The notes below the pieces were generated by a model that was not told where the DNA came from, did not search any database, and was given only the letters and a program-made list of their open reading frames with translations. Below, one piece after another: positions 32,614-42,777 of a stretch of DNA of 64,000 bases. The DNA is from Pedococcus bigeumensis (lineage in GTDB: Bacteria > Actinomycetota > Actinomycetes > Actinomycetales > Dermatophilaceae): contig NZ_RCZM01000004.1 in NCBI RefSeq assembly GCF_006438965.1, positions 434,001 through 498,000 on the forward strand. The letters are read 5' to 3'. The position numbers were made by a program, and so were the translations under genes. Within the stretch, counting starts at the first letter, position 1, and the number at the start of each line of letters is the position of its first letter.

Positions 32614-34398
32614 GTGGCTCTGCGCATGTCGACCCTGTTCCTGCGAACCCTTCGCGAGGATCCGGCCGATGCCGAGGTGCCGAGCCACCGGCTGCTCGTG
32701 CGGGCCGGCTACATCCGGCGGGTCAGCCCCGGCATCTACACCTGGTTGCCGCTCGGCCTGCGGGTGTTGCGCAGGGTCGAGACCATCGTCCGCCAGGAGA
32801 TGGACGAGATCGGCGCGCAGGAGCTGCTCTTCCCGGCACTGCTGCCCCGCGAGCCCTACGAGGCCACCGGTCGCTGGAACGAGTACGGCCCCAACATCTT
32901 CCGGCTGCAGGACCGCAAGGGCGACGACTACCTGCTCGGGCCGACCCACGAGGAGATGTTCACCCTCGCGGTCAAGGACCTGTACTCGTCCTACAAGGAC
33001 CTGCCGCTGGCGCTCTACCAGATCCAGACCAAGTACCGCGACGAGGCGCGTCCCCGAGCCGGAGTGCTGCGCGGGCGCGAGTTCGTGATGAAGGACTCGT
33101 ACTCGTTCGACATCGACGCGGCCGGGCTCGACAGGGCCTACCAGCTGCACCGCGACGCGTACATCCGGATCTTCGACCGGCTCGGCTTCGACTACGTCAT
33201 CGTCCAGGCGATGGCCGGCGCGATGGGTGGCAGCAAGAGCGAGGAGTTCCTCGCCACCGCCGAGAACGGTGAGGACACCTACGTGCGGTGCCCCCACTGC
33301 GGCTATGCCGCGAACGTCGAGGCCGTGCGCGTGCCGGTCCCCGACGCCGTGTCGTATGCCGACGTGCCGGCTGCCCACGCGGAAGCCACTCCCGACACCC
33401 CCACCATCGAGACGCTGGTCGCCCACCTCAACGCGCACTTCCCCCGGGAGGACCGGCCGTGGGCCGCTGGAGACACCCTCAAGAACGTCATCGTCACCCT
33501 CGTTCACCCCGACGGCACCCGCGAGCCGCTGGCCATCGGCGTGCCCGGAGACCGCGAGATCGACGAGAAGCGGCTCGGCGCCCAGGTGGAGCCGGCCGAA
33601 GTGGAAGCCTTTGACGAGAAGGGTTTTGCGGCCAACGCAGCACTCGTCAAGGGCTACATCGGGCCGGGTGCGCTCGGCTCCGAGTCGGCCTCGAAGGTCC
33701 GCTACCTGCTCGACCCCCGTGTCTCCGAGGGCACCCGCTGGGTCACCGGCGCCAACGAGCCCGGCAAGCACGTCATCGACCTCGTGGCGGGTCGCGACTT
33801 CACCGCTGATGGCACCATCGAGGCCGCGGACGTCCGCCCGGGCGACGCCTGCCCCAACTGCGGCCACGGTCTGGAGTCCGCCCGGGGGATCGAGATGGGC
33901 CACATCTTCCAGCTCGGCACCATGTACGCCGAGGCGCTCGGCCTGAAGGTGCTGGACCAGAACGGCAAGCTGCAGACCGTCACCATGGGCTCCTACGGCG
34001 TCGGCGTCTCACGCGCCGTCGCCTGTGTCGCCGAGGGCAACCACGACGAGCTCGGCCTGCGCTGGCCGCGTGAGATCAGCCCCGCCGACGTGCACGTCGT
34101 CGCCACCGGCAAGGACACCACCCGCGACCCGGAGGTCTTCGCCAAGGCCGAGGAGATCACCCGCGTCCTCGAGGCGCAGGGCATCGAGGTGCTCTACGAC
34201 GACCGCCAGAAGGTCAGCCCCGGCGTGAAGTTCAAGGACTCCGAGCTGATCGGCATCCCCACGATCGTGGTGATCGGCAAGTCGCTCGAGAACGGCATCG
34301 TCGAGATCAAGGACCGCGCCACCGGCGAACGTCGGGAGGTCCCGGTCGACGACGTCGTCGCCGAGGTCGTCCGCGAGGTCCGCGGCTCCGCGTCCTGA
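32614..34398 (+). CDS. proS: Prolyl-tRNA synthetase (bacterial type)
   Basis: 594 residues from the GTG at 32614 ([16 protein letters not shown]), preceded by GAGGAG. Class II motifs: motif 2 [20 protein letters not shown] and motif 3 [20 protein letters not shown]. The editing insertion lies between motifs 2 and 3 ([20 protein letters not shown] to about residue 400), with zinc-like cysteine pairs RCPHCGY and CPNCGH. The C-terminal anticodon-binding domain includes [20 protein letters not shown]. It leads an operon with HAD, TauE and kinase-like genes. Confidence 0.94.
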   Translation: MALRMSTLFLRTLREDPADAEVPSHRLLVRAGYIRRVSPGIYTWLPLGLRVLRRVETIVRQEMDEIGAQELLFPALLPREPYEATGRWNEYGPNIFRLQDRKGDDYLLGPTHEEMFTLAVKDLYSSYKDLPLALYQIQTKYRDEARPRAGVLRGREFVMKDSYSFDIDAAGLDRAYQLHRDAYIRIFDRLGFDYVIVQAMAGAMGGSKSEEFLATAENGEDTYVRCPHCGYAANVEAVRVPVPDAVSYADVPAAHAEATPDTPTIETLVAHLNAHFPREDRPWAAGDTLKNVIVTLVHPDGTREPLAIGVPGDREIDEKRLGAQVEPAEVEAFDEKGFAANAALVKGYIGPGALGSESASKVRYLLDPRVSEGTRWVTGANEPGKHVIDLVAGRDFTADGTIEAADVRPGDACPNCGHGLESARGIEMGHIFQLGTMYAEALGLKVLDQNGKLQTVTMGSYGVGVSRAVACVAEGNHDELGLRWPREISPADVHVVATGKDTTRDPEVFAKAEEITRVLEAQGIEVLYDDRQKVSPGVKFKDSELIGIPTIVVIGKSLENGIVEIKDRATGERREVPVDDVVAEVVREVRGSAS

Positions 34399-35177
34399 TG
34401 GCCGGCCCTGAGCCTGGAGCAACCCGGGCGCCGCTCGAGGCGGTGATCTTCGACTGGGGCGGCACGTTGACGCCCTGGCACGACGTCGACCTGCCGCGGC
34501 AGTGGCGGGTCTTCGCCCGCGAGGTGCACGGCCTCCCGGTCGAGGACCCGCACATGCCGGCGGAGGAGCTCGCCGAGGCGGACTCCCTGGCCGTGCGGAT
34601 CCACGCGGCCGAGGAGCGGGCGTGGGCCCGAGGGCGCGACACCCACGAGAGTGCCTCGATCGAGGCGATCCTCGCGGACGCGGGTATCGACCCAGCCCAC
34701 GACCGGCACCACCTGGCGCTCGCGGCCTACCGGGGGTTCTGGGAGCCGCACACCCACACCGACCCGCAGGTGCGGACGCTCTGGGAGGGGCTGCACGACC
34801 GCGGGCTCAAGGTGGGCGTGCTGTCCAACACGATCTGGAGCCGCGCCTACCACCGCGGGGTCTTCCAGCGCGACGGCGTCCTCGACCTCGTGGACGGGGA
34901 CGTCTACTCCTCGGAGATCCACGTCGTGAAGCCCCACCCGGATGCCTTCCGCACGGCGTGCGCGGCGGTCGGCGTGCAGCCCGAAGCCGCGGTCTACGTC
35001 GGCGACCGGCTCTACGAGGACGTGCACGGGCCGCAACAGGTCGGCATGCGGGCGATCTGGATCCCGCACAGCGACATCCCGGTCGGCCAGCAGGTCGCCG
35101 TCGACGTGACCCCGGACGCCCGGGCCCACGAGCTGCTCGACATCCTCGGCATCGTCGACGGCTGGCTGGGGCGGTAG
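34398..35177 (+). CDS. HAD-superfamily hydrolase
   Basis: 259 residues. Motifs: I in AVIFDWGGTLTPWHD (nucleophile aspartate present; the usual second aspartate is glycine), II in VGVLSNTIWS, III in HVVKPHPDAFRTA, IV in VYVGDRLYEDVHGPQQVG. The replaced acid/base aspartate is seen in some HAD phosphatases and may lower or change activity. The ATG overlaps the proS stop (TGATG). Substrate unknown. Confidence 0.8.
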   Translation: MAGPEPGATRAPLEAVIFDWGGTLTPWHDVDLPRQWRVFAREVHGLPVEDPHMPAEELAEADSLAVRIHAAEERAWARGRDTHESASIEAILADAGIDPAHDRHHLALAAYRGFWEPHTHTDPQVRTLWEGLHDRGLKVGVLSNTIWSRAYHRGVFQRDGVLDLVDGDVYSSEIHVVKPHPDAFRTACAAVGVQPEAAVYVGDRLYEDVHGPQQVGMRAIWIPHSDIPVGQQVAVDVTPDARAHELLDILGIVDGWLGR

Positions 35178-35960
35178 GTGGCCGACCTCGACCTGACGAC
35201 GATCCTGCTGATGGCCCTCGCGGGCTTCGGTGCGGGCTGGATCGACGCGGTCGTCGGTGGTGGGGGACTGGTGCAGCTGCCCGCCCTGCTGCTCGGTTTC
35301 CCGGGGGCGAGCCCTGCGCAGCTGCTCGCAACCAACAAGATCGCCTCGATCTTCGGCACCACGACGAGCTCGATCACCTACTGGCGCAGGGTCCGTCCCG
35401 ACCTGCGCACCGCGCTCCCGATGGCCGCCGTAGCCTATGTCGGCGCGGTGGGTGGCGCACTGATCGGCCTGCACATCCCCAAGACGGCGTTCAACCCCAT
35501 CATCCTCGTCATGCTGGTCGTCGTCGGTGCCTACACCGTGGCGAAGCCGTCGCTCGGCCACGAGACGGCGCTGCGGTTCGACGGACACCGGCACACCGTC
35601 ATCGCGATGATCACCGGCTTCGTGATCGGGGTGTACGACGGCGCACTCGGACCCGGCACCGGCTCGTTCCTCGTCTTCGCGCTCGTCGGGCTGATGGGCT
35701 ACGCCTTCCTCGAGGCGAGCGCCAAGGCCAAGATCGCCAACTTCGCCACCAACCTCGGAGCGCTCACGGTCTTCATCCCCGGCGGCCACGTCATGTGGAA
35801 GATCGGCGCGGTCATGGCGGTGGCCAACATCGCCGGCGGGTACGTCGGGGCGCGGACGGCGGTCGCCCGGGGGAGCCGGTTCGTGCGCGTAGTGTTCGTG
35901 GTCGTGCTCGTCGCCTTCATCATCAGGATCGGCGGCTCCGTGCTGGGGTTCTGGTCGTGA
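35178..35960 (+). CDS. TauE/SafE-family membrane exporter
   Basis: 260 residues with about eight helices. Two related halves carry the family motifs: GFGAGWIDAVVGGGGLVQLP at the N-terminus and GFVIGVYDGALGPGTGSFLV in the middle, plus LLATNKIASIFGTTTSSITY. These transporters export sulfite, sulfoacetate or other organic anions; the substrate here is unknown. The GTG start follows directly on the HAD gene, and the stop overlaps the next start (GTGA). Confidence 0.82.
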   Translation: MADLDLTTILLMALAGFGAGWIDAVVGGGGLVQLPALLLGFPGASPAQLLATNKIASIFGTTTSSITYWRRVRPDLRTALPMAAVAYVGAVGGALIGLHIPKTAFNPIILVMLVVVGAYTVAKPSLGHETALRFDGHRHTVIAMITGFVIGVYDGALGPGTGSFLVFALVGLMGYAFLEASAKAKIANFATNLGALTVFIPGGHVMWKIGAVMAVANIAGGYVGARTAVARGSRFVRVVFVVVLVAFIIRIGGSVLGFWS

Positions 35961-36649
35961 GGCCGTACGCCGACCCGCGCCTGCTCGACCGCTGTGCCGC
36001 GCTCGTCGGAGCCGCTGCGACCTCTGAGGGCACCCAGCGCCGCCGCCGCATCCTGGGCGTCAGTGGTGCACCGGGAGCAGGTAAGACCACTGTCGTCCTG
36101 GCGGTGCTCGCCGCCGCCGCGGTGGACCCGCGCCTCGCGGGACGCGTCGCCCACGTCCCCATGGACGGCTACCACCTACCCAACGCCGAGCTCGACCGCC
36201 TCGGTCGTCGCGACCGCAAGGGAGCCCCGGACACTTTCGACGTCGAGGCGTATGCCGCGACCCTCGCCACCGCGCGATCTCTCCCGCGGGCCGCGCTGCG
36301 GGCGCCGAGCTTCGACCACGCTGTGGGTGAACCGGCTCCTGACACGATCGAGGTGCCCAAGGACGCCGACCTCGTCCTGACGGAGGGCAACTACCTGCTG
36401 CTTCCGGACGGAGGCTGGCCCACGGTCCGTGCCCAGCTCGACGAGGTGTGGTTCTGCGACCTCGGTGACGAACAGCGACGCAGCCGCCTCATCGAGCGGC
36501 ACGTCCTGTCCGGGCGCCAGGCTGACGACGCTGCCGCCTGGGTCCACCGCTCCGACGAGGCGAACGCGCGCCTCGTCGTCACCGGCCGCCACGAGGCTGA
36601 CGTGGTCCTCGTCGACGGCCGGGTCTTTGAAGGATCCGCCACTCCCTGA
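35957..36649 (+). CDS. Nucleoside/nucleotide kinase-like P-loop protein (uridine-kinase/PanK type)
   Basis: 230 residues from a GTG. Walker A GVSGAPGAGKTTVVLAVLAA; then HVPMDGYHLPNAELDRLGRR with the DGYH typical of the uridine kinase/CoaA group; LTEGNYLLLPDGGW as the Walker B-like strand; and lid arginines in EQRRSRLIERHVLSGR. These proteins phosphorylate small sugars, nucleosides or pantothenate-like molecules; which one is unknown. The last residues (VFEGSATP) and the stop are encoded by the left arm and loop of palindrome B, so the repeat has shaped the C-terminus. Confidence 0.78.
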   Translation: MRPYADPRLLDRCAALVGAAATSEGTQRRRRILGVSGAPGAGKTTVVLAVLAAAAVDPRLAGRVAHVPMDGYHLPNAELDRLGRRDRKGAPDTFDVEAYAATLATARSLPRAALRAPSFDHAVGEPAPDTIEVPKDADLVLTEGNYLLLPDGGWPTVRAQLDEVWFCDLGDEQRRSRLIERHVLSGRQADDAAAWVHRSDEANARLVVTGRHEADVVLVDGRVFEGSATP

Positions 36650-36671
36650 CGTGGCGGATCCTGCAAAGACC
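36622..36671. repeat. Dispersed palindromic repeat, copy B, overlapping a gene end
   Basis: Arms 36622-36642 and 36651-36671 (21 bases each, one mismatch) with an 8-base loop TCCCTGAC. The arms share CTTTGAAGGATCCGCCAC with copy A. The loop contains the TGA stop of the kinase-like gene. It lies between convergent genes and could act as a two-way terminator here. Confidence 0.9.
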
Positions 36672-36724
36672 GCTGGGCAAGGGGGAGGGGGCCGGGCTGA
36701 CGGCCCTGCTCGGACGGCCCGGGC

Positions 36725-37252
36725 TCAGACCTTGCGACCGGCGAAGGCCGCGAGTCGCTGGTAGGGATCCGCGTCCTGCGGTGCCGCCCGGGCCGGCTCG
36801 AAGGCCTTGCCGCGGTTCTCCGGCGTGAGCGCGGCCGACATGACGGCCCAGCCCCGCTCGGCCACCGTGGGGTCGAGCTCAGCGCTGTCCTTCCCCAGCG
36901 CCGTGGCGAGGTCCCAGGCGTGCACGGCGAGCTCGCCCGTCTGGAAGTCCGGGCCCGGCTCCTTGTCGGGGTTCTCGCCCCACGCGTCCCGCAGGTCGTC
37001 GGCGTGCGAGGCGAAGGTGGCGGCCCAGTCGTCGGGCAGCTCCGCACCGGCCGACCAGTCCGGCTTTCCCCCGCGGACGGAGGTGGCGAAGTTCGCCGGT
37101 CCCTGGAGGACGTGGCCGAGGAGCTCCCGCACCGTCCAGTCGTCGCAGGGCGTGGGGCGCTCGAAGTCGGAGGCTTGCACCGACTCCACGAGGGTCCCGA
37201 GCTGGGTGAGTCCGCGATCGAGGGCTGAGAGGTCTGCTCGGGTGGTGTCCAT
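36725..37252 (-). CDS. TIGR03086 metal-binding protein (DinB/maleylpyruvate-isomerase fold)
   Basis: 175 residues from the ATG at 37252 (MDTTRADLSALDRGLTQLG). RPTPCDDWTVRELLGHVLQG is the hallmark of the TIGR03086/mycothiol-dependent isomerase-like family, with histidines in the fold (LLGHVLQG, LAVHAWDLATALG) as likely metal ligands. Possibly a mycothiol-dependent enzyme, since actinobacteria use mycothiol. An upstream ATG at 37330 would run through a tandem repeat and is rejected. Confidence 0.78.
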   Translation of the reverse strand: MDTTRADLSALDRGLTQLGTLVESVQASDFERPTPCDDWTVRELLGHVLQGPANFATSVRGGKPDWSAGAELPDDWAATFASHADDLRDAWGENPDKEPGPDFQTGELAVHAWDLATALGKDSAELDPTVAERGWAVMSAALTPENRGKAFEPARAAPQDADPYQRLAAFAGRKV

Positions 37253-37297
37253 GTCGCCCACGCAACCACGGATCGGCCCTCCCGGACAAGCACCCGC

Positions 37298-37330
37298 GAC
37301 CCAGCCACGACCCAGCCACGACCCAGCCAC
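37298..37330. repeat. 11-base tandem repeat, three copies
   Basis: Three exact copies of GACCCAGCCAC (37298-37308, 37309-37319, 37320-37330) in the 146-base gap between divergent genes. No known role. The rest of the gap holds CACAGT about 7 bases before the GTG at 37399, a weak -10 candidate. Confidence 0.9.
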
Positions 37331-37398
37331 AAACAGTCACGCGCGGGTCATGGCTGTTCCACAGCAAACACCCAGACTCCGGATCCACAGTTCTCGAT

Positions 37399-38856
37399 GT
37401 GACCACCATCGACCTACCGCACACCACGCTGCCATCACCTCCGGACCCGGCCCACCCGGCATACGCTCACGATGTGCTGCCGACCCACGCCGTCCCGGCC
37501 GCTCGCGCCGTGCCGCGCTGGTGGCGCGACGCCTCGGTCAGCGCGTTCTGGCTGGTGCAGCTGTGGGTGACCGCGCTCTGGGTCCAGCACGGCGGCATCC
37601 AGGACCTCGGGTCGCTCGGCGACGCACTCACCAGCCTCGGTCGACTGACCGGCCTCATCGCCTCGGCCCTGCTGCTCGTCCAGGTCTTCCTGATGGCGCG
37701 GGTGCCGTGGTTCGAGCAGGCGTGGGGGCAGGACGAGCTCGCCCGCACCCACCGGCTGGTCGGCTTCACGTCGTTCAACCTGCTGTGGGCGCACATCGTG
37801 CTCATCACCCTCGGGTATGCCGCCGCCTCACCGCTGGGCCTGTGGGGCACCATCGTCGACTTCACCCTCAACTACCCCGGGATGCTGCTGGCCATCGCCG
37901 GCACGGTCGCGCTGTGCATGGTCGTGGTCACCTCGGTGAAGCGGGCCCGGCGCCGGCTGCGTTACGAGTCGTGGCACCTGATCCACCTGTACGGCTACCT
38001 CGGTGCCGGTCTCGCCCTGCCGCACCAGCTGTGGACCGGCCAGGAGTTCCTCGCCTCGACCGCGTCGACCGTCTTCTGGTGGAGTCTGTATGCCGGGTGC
38101 GCCGCGACGGTGCTCGTCTTCCGGGTAGGGCTGCCCCTGGTGCGTTCGCTGCGAGCCCCCCTGCGGGTCGTCGCCGTCCACGACGAGGCGCCCGGAGTGA
38201 CGACCGTCGTCGTCGGTGGCCCCGGCGTGGCCAGGATGCGGCCCGCTGCGGGCCAGTTCTTCCAGTGGCGGTTCGTCGACGGCCCCGGCTGGACGCGGGC
38301 CAACCCCTACTCCCTGTCGGCGGCGCCGGACGGAAGGCACCTGCGGGTCACGGCGGCGCACGTCGGTGACGGGACGCAGCGACTCGCCAACCTACGGCCG
38401 GGCACGCGGGTCCTCGTCGAAGGGCCCTACGGCCGCCTCCATCCCGGGGTCCGCACCCGGCGCAAGGTCCTGCTCATGGGGGCCGGGATCGGGATCACCC
38501 CCATCCGAGCCCTGCTCGAAGGACTGCAGCAGGACCCCGGTGAGGTGGTCGTGATCCACCGGGCGAGCACGCGCGAACAGTTCGTGCTCGGCGAGGAGAT
38601 GTTCCGCATCGCCACCGACCGCGGTGCCCGGTACGTCACCGTCGAAGGCCATCGCGTGCCCGGGAGGGACACCTGGCTACCGGCCACGGCGGCCCACCTG
38701 ACCGATGCGGCCGCGCTGGCGCAGCTCGTGCCGGACGTCGCGGAACGGGACGTGTTCCTCTGCGGGGCCCCCGCCTGGATGGAGGCCGCCCGACGGGCCG
38801 CCCTCGCCTGCGGTGTCCCGGCCGAGAACGTCCACCTCGAACGCTTTGAGTACTAG
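37399..38856 (+). CDS. Ferric-reductase-like flavocytochrome (transmembrane heme plus FAD/NAD domains)
   Basis: 485 residues from a GTG. About six helices; paired histidines suited to two b-type hemes lie in RTHRLVGFTSFNLLWAHIVL and YESWHLIHLYGYLGAGLALP then HQLW. The cytoplasmic part has an FAD-binding motif (ANPYSLSAAPDGRHLRVTA) and an NAD(P) motif (LLMGAGIGITPIRALLEGL, then FLCGAPAWMEAARRAAL). It moves electrons from NAD(P)H across the membrane. The next two genes encode an FMN-carrying exported protein and its flavin transferase, so the electron acceptor is probably the covalently flavinylated protein. Confidence 0.85.
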   Translation: MTTIDLPHTTLPSPPDPAHPAYAHDVLPTHAVPAARAVPRWWRDASVSAFWLVQLWVTALWVQHGGIQDLGSLGDALTSLGRLTGLIASALLLVQVFLMARVPWFEQAWGQDELARTHRLVGFTSFNLLWAHIVLITLGYAAASPLGLWGTIVDFTLNYPGMLLAIAGTVALCMVVVTSVKRARRRLRYESWHLIHLYGYLGAGLALPHQLWTGQEFLASTASTVFWWSLYAGCAATVLVFRVGLPLVRSLRAPLRVVAVHDEAPGVTTVVVGGPGVARMRPAAGQFFQWRFVDGPGWTRANPYSLSAAPDGRHLRVTAAHVGDGTQRLANLRPGTRVLVEGPYGRLHPGVRTRRKVLLMGAGIGITPIRALLEGLQQDPGEVVVIHRASTREQFVLGEEMFRIATDRGARYVTVEGHRVPGRDTWLPATAAHLTDAAALAQLVPDVAERDVFLCGAPAWMEAARRAALACGVPAENVHLERFEY

Positions 38857-38866
38857 GAGCCACCCC

Positions 38867-39415
38867 ATGCGACGCATCACCCTTTGGGCCCTGTCCACGC
38901 TGACCACTCTGGTCCTGCTGTTCAGCTACCACACGTCCACCGCCGGCTCGGGAACGACGCTGGCCGCCGGGACCTCGGTCCAGGCGCCGGCGGCAGCGGG
39001 CTCCTCCACCGACGGGTCGTCGAGCGCCGACTCCGGTACGACGAGCTCGGGCACGACCGACTCTGGCACGACGGACTCTGGCACCTCGTCGTCCGGCACC
39101 TCGTCGTCCGGGAGCTCCTCCTCTGGGAGCTCGTCGACGGCCAAGACGTACACCGGGGACTCGGTGCAGACCCGGTGGGGGCCGGTGCAGGTCCAGATCA
39201 CCGTGAAGAACGCCAAGATCACCGCTTCCGAGGCTGTGGTGTACCCGAGTGGAAACGGCCGGGACGAGGAGATCAACTCCGTGGCCCTGCCCATCCTCGG
39301 CCAGGAGGTCGTGCAGCAACAGAGTGCCAACATCGACATGGTGTCCGGTGCGACAGTGACGTCCGACGGCTACCTCTCGTCGCTGCAGTCCGCGATCGAC
39401 CAGGCTCACCTGTGA
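38867..39415 (+). CDS. Exported FMN-binding domain protein
   Basis: 182 residues from the ATG at 38867, preceded by AGGAG. A signal or anchor helix (ITLWALSTLTTLVLLFSY) is followed by a 50-residue Ser/Gly/Thr-rich linker. The FMN-binding domain ends in DMVSGATVTSDGYLSSLQSA. SGATVT at 160-165 is the motif in which ApbE attaches FMN to the last threonine (165). It sits between the membrane flavocytochrome and the ApbE gene, overlapping the latter by 4 bases (GTGA). Confidence 0.87.
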   Translation: MRRITLWALSTLTTLVLLFSYHTSTAGSGTTLAAGTSVQAPAAAGSSTDGSSSADSGTTSSGTTDSGTTDSGTSSSGTSSSGSSSSGSSSTAKTYTGDSVQTRWGPVQVQITVKNAKITASEAVVYPSGNGRDEEINSVALPILGQEVVQQQSANIDMVSGATVTSDGYLSSLQSAIDQAHL

Positions 39416-40182
39416 GCACCGTGGGCGTCCCGGCAGCTCCAGACACCCCGGCGGACACCGCCCGTCGAGCGTTCGTCGAGCAGGTCATGGGACTGCCTGT
39501 CTCCATCCATGTGCGTGCTGCCCGGCCCGACGTGCTCGACGGCCACGAGGTCAGGACCGCCGTCGGCCAGGCTTTCGCCGTGCTGCGCCGGGCCGACGGC
39601 GTGTTCAGCACCTGGCGTGCGGACAGCGACCTGATGCGGGTCCGGCGGGGCGACCTCGACCCGGCTCGGGCACATCCGTGGCTCGCGGAGGTGGAGGATC
39701 TGTGTGCCGAGGCGGAGCAGCGGACCGCAGGACTGTTCAGTGCCTCCTACGGTGCGGCCGGCTATGACCCGACAGGGCTGGTCAAGGGCTGGGCCGTCGA
39801 GCAGGCGGCAATGCACCTGCGCCACGTCCGGGGGATCTCCTGGTGCGTCAACGCCGGGGGAGACCTGCTCGCCGGGACCGGGCGCGGGACCTCACCGAGC
39901 ACCTGGCAGGTCGGCATCGAGGACCCGCGGGCTCCGGGCGTCGTGGCGGCGACGATCCCGCTGCGTGTCGGCGGTCTTGCCACCTCGGGCGCAGCGGCCC
40001 GCGGGGCACATGTGGTGGACCCACGGACCGGTGCGTCCATCTCCCGGGACGGCTCGGCGACCGTCTGGGGACCCGCCCTGCTGTGGGCAGACGTCTGGGC
40101 GACGGCCCTCTTCGTGGACCCGCAGGCAGGGGAGGCGGCGCTGGCAGCTGCCGACCCGGCATACCGGTCCCTCTTGCTCTGA
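39412..40182 (+). CDS. apbE: FAD:protein FMN transferase (ApbE)
   Basis: 256 residues from a GTG. ApbE motifs: VMGLPVSIHVR near the start, YDPTGLVKGWAVEQAA, VNAGGDLLAGTG, GGLATSGAAARGAHVVDPRT and the metal-site region WADVWATALFVDP. It attaches FMN from FAD to the threonine of the preceding exported protein. No clear signal peptide is seen, so modification may occur inside or during export. Third gene of the flavin electron-transfer operon. Confidence 0.88.
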   Translation: MSTVGVPAAPDTPADTARRAFVEQVMGLPVSIHVRAARPDVLDGHEVRTAVGQAFAVLRRADGVFSTWRADSDLMRVRRGDLDPARAHPWLAEVEDLCAEAEQRTAGLFSASYGAAGYDPTGLVKGWAVEQAAMHLRHVRGISWCVNAGGDLLAGTGRGTSPSTWQVGIEDPRAPGVVAATIPLRVGGLATSGAAARGAHVVDPRTGASISRDGSATVWGPALLWADVWATALFVDPQAGEAALAAADPAYRSLLL

Positions 40183-40196
40183 GGGAAACTGGGGGT

Positions 40197-40817
40197 GTGC
40201 ACGTCTGGTACGCGAGCTACGGCAGCAACCTGTCCAGCGACCGGTTCCAGTGCTACCTGAGCGGTGGACGCCCCGAGGGCGCCAGCCGCACCTACCCGGG
40301 CGCGCGCAGCCAGAACCCTCCGGAGGACGACCGGGCGCTGACCCTGCCGGGTGAGATGTTCTTCGCGTGGGAGTCGCCGACGTGGGGCGGCGGGATCGCC
40401 TTCTACGACGCCGCGGTGGCCGGCGCGACGCTGGCCCGCGCCTACCTCGTCACCGAGCAGCAGTTTGCCGACGTCGCGGCCCAGGAGATGCACCGCCCGC
40501 CGGGCGCCGACCTCGACCTGTCGCAGGTGCTCGAGCACTCCCGCGACGAGGTCGGGCCGGGTCGGTACGAGACCCTGCACCTCGTCGGCGAGCTCGAGGG
40601 TGCGCCGGTCCTCACCTTCACCACCCCGGATCCGGCCGGGCTGCAACACAACTCGCCAGCGCCAGCCTATCTTCGCATGATCGCCGAGGGGCTGCGCGAG
40701 GCACACGAGCTGTCGGACGAGGACATCGCGGCCTACCTGCTTGCGCGGCCGGGTACTCAACCCGGCTGGGACGCAACCGCGCTCGCGGACCTCGTCAGCG
40801 AGCCAGCGCGGCAGTGA
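40197..40817 (+). CDS. Gamma-glutamylcyclotransferase-like protein
   Basis: 206 residues from a GTG. It opens [20 protein letters not shown], the YGSNL loop of the gamma-glutamylcyclotransferase fold, and has acidic residues in a second half that I cannot align to characterised enzymes. Similar proteins are often mislabelled histone deacetylases. GAAACT lies 6 bases before the GTG. The last 23 bases overlap the 3' end of the convergent thioredoxin-domain gene. Confidence 0.65.
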   Translation: MHVWYASYGSNLSSDRFQCYLSGGRPEGASRTYPGARSQNPPEDDRALTLPGEMFFAWESPTWGGGIAFYDAAVAGATLARAYLVTEQQFADVAAQEMHRPPGADLDLSQVLEHSRDEVGPGRYETLHLVGELEGAPVLTFTTPDPAGLQHNSPAPAYLRMIAEGLREAHELSDEDIAAYLLARPGTQPGWDATALADLVSEPARQ

Positions 40818-42771
40818 GCGCCGCGACGTCGGTCACGGGGGCGTCGCACACGAAGCCACGGCACACGTATGCCGCCGCCGCGCCCTCCACGAGCGGGCGC
40901 TGGGCGAGCAGGGGGTGACCGGGCGCATCCGGCTCGCCGTGCACCACGACCAGCCCGGGTGACGCCGACCGGCGCGTCACAGCGGCGAGCTCGTCAGCGG
41001 CTGGGCCGTCGCCCACGATGGCCACCTGCAAGGGGCCGGTGATCGAGGCCTCGGCCACTGCCAGCGCCCAGCCACCGAAGCGAGGGTCCCGGGCGGCGAG
41101 CTGTCCCGAGGCGGCGAGGGCTGCGTCTGCTCGCGCGCGCATCGCCGGGTCTCCCGTGAGGGCCGAGCAGGTGAGCAGGGCACCCGCCAGGGCGGACTGG
41201 CCTGAGGGCTCGGCGTTGTCAGCGGCACTGCGCGGGCGGGTGAACAGCGCCTCCGCGTCGTCGCTGGTGTCGTGGAACCCGTCGTCCTCGGCGCCGAACC
41301 TGTCGACGGCGGTCGTGAGCAGATCCTGTGCAACCGCAAGCCATTTCGCGTCGCCGGTGGCTTGGTGGAGGGCTAGAAGTCCCTCGGCAAGGTTGCCGTA
41401 GTCGTCCGCCACACCTGCTGCGGTGCCGACGACGCCGGCACGCGAGGTCCGGCGGAGGCGCCCCTCGACGAGGTGGGTCGAGACGACGAACTCGGCGCAC
41501 ACCCGGGCCGCCTCGACGAGATCGGGCTGCCCGAGGAGGGTCCCGATGTCGGCGAGCCCGGCGATGGCCAGGCCGTTCCACGAGGTGACGACCTTGTCGT
41601 CCCGCCCTGGCTGCGGTCGCGTCTGTCGTGAGTCGAACAGCCGTTGACGCACCTCAGCCCACCACACGGCGTCGTCGGGATCGGCCAGCAGCTGAAGCGT
41701 GGACGACCCGTGCTCGAAGGTGCCCGTCGTCGTGACGCTGAGCAGGGTGGCCGCCCGAGCACCGTCCTCCTCGCCGAGCAGCTCGACGAGCTGGGTGGGC
41801 GTCCACGCATAGGTCAGGCCCTCGACGCCGTCCGTGTCCGCGTCCAACGCCGAGGCGAGGCCACCCTCGTCGGTGCGCAGGTCGTGCAACAGGAAGTCGG
41901 CCGTCTCCAGCGCCACCCGGCGAGCGAGCGGGTCGCCGGTGGCGCGGTGGAGGTGGGTGTAGACGCGCAGCAGCTGGGCGTTGTCGTAGAGCATCTTCTC
42001 GAAGTGCGGCACCACCCAGCGCGCGTCGACCGAGTAGCGCGCGAACCCGCCACCGAGCTGGTCGTAAAGGCCGCCGCGCGCCATCGCCTCGCAGGTGCTG
42101 GAGGCCATCGCGAGGGCGTCAGCCGACCCCGTCCGGGCGTGGTGGCGCAGCAGGAACTCGAGCACCATCGACGGAGGGAACTTCGGTGCACCGCCGAAAC
42201 CCGCTGCGGCGTGGTCGAACTGGCCTCGCAGCTGCACCGCAGCCTGCTCGAGTGCGGCTTCGTCCAGGGGCTGGCCAGTGACGGGGGCGGCCAGCTCGCG
42301 CAGCCGCGAAGCGATGTGGGCACCACTCTCGAGGACCCGGTCGCGTTGGCTGGTCCACGCGTCGGTGACCCCGGCGAGGAGCTGCAGGAACTGCCCCTTG
42401 GGGAAGTACGTGCCGCCGAAGAACGGGTCGCCGTCGGGCGTGAGCACGCACGTCATCGGCCAGCCGCCGTGCCCCGTCAGGGCGGTGGTGGCTGCCATGT
42501 AGACCGCGTCGATGTCGGGGCGTTCCTCGCGGTCCACCTTGACCGCGACGAAGCCCGCGTTGAGCACCCGGGCGACGTCGTCGTCCTCGAACGACTCGTG
42601 CGCCATGACGTGGCACCAGTGGCACGCGGCATACCCCACCGAGAGGAGCACGGGCACGTCCCTCTGCCTCGCCTCGGCAAACGCCTCGGGGCCCCACTCC
42701 TGCCAGTCGACGGGGTTGTCCTGGTGCTGAAGCAGGTAGGGGGAGGTGGACTGCGCGAGGCGGTTGGCCAT
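40795..42771 (-). CDS. Thioredoxin-domain protein of the YyaL/SSP411 family
   Basis: 658 residues. N-terminal thioredoxin-like domain: [20 protein letters not shown] and [20 protein letters not shown], with cysteines at 50 and 53 in a CHWC motif. The rest is an alpha/alpha-toroid like those of glycoside-processing enzymes ([56 protein letters not shown]). Full family length. Function unknown in bacteria; possibly redox-linked. TACGGT 6 bases upstream of the ATG suggests a leaderless start. Confidence 0.88.
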   Translation of the reverse strand: MANRLAQSTSPYLLQHQDNPVDWQEWGPEAFAEARQRDVPVLLSVGYAACHWCHVMAHESFEDDDVARVLNAGFVAVKVDREERPDIDAVYMAATTALTGHGGWPMTCVLTPDGDPFFGGTYFPKGQFLQLLAGVTDAWTSQRDRVLESGAHIASRLRELAAPVTGQPLDEAALEQAAVQLRGQFDHAAAGFGGAPKFPPSMVLEFLLRHHARTGSADALAMASSTCEAMARGGLYDQLGGGFARYSVDARWVVPHFEKMLYDNAQLLRVYTHLHRATGDPLARRVALETADFLLHDLRTDEGGLASALDADTDGVEGLTYAWTPTQLVELLGEEDGARAATLLSVTTTGTFEHGSSTLQLLADPDDAVWWAEVRQRLFDSRQTRPQPGRDDKVVTSWNGLAIAGLADIGTLLGQPDLVEAARVCAEFVVSTHLVEGRLRRTSRAGVVGTAAGVADDYGNLAEGLLALHQATGDAKWLAVAQDLLTTAVDRFGAEDDGFHDTSDDAEALFTRPRSAADNAEPSGQSALAGALLTCSALTGDPAMRARADAALAASGQLAARDPRFGGWALAVAEASITGPLQVAIVGDGPAADELAAVTRRSASPGLVVVHGEPDAPGHPLLAQRPLVEGAAAAYVCRGFVCDAPVTDVAALTAALAR

Positions 42772-42777
42772 GCGCCC

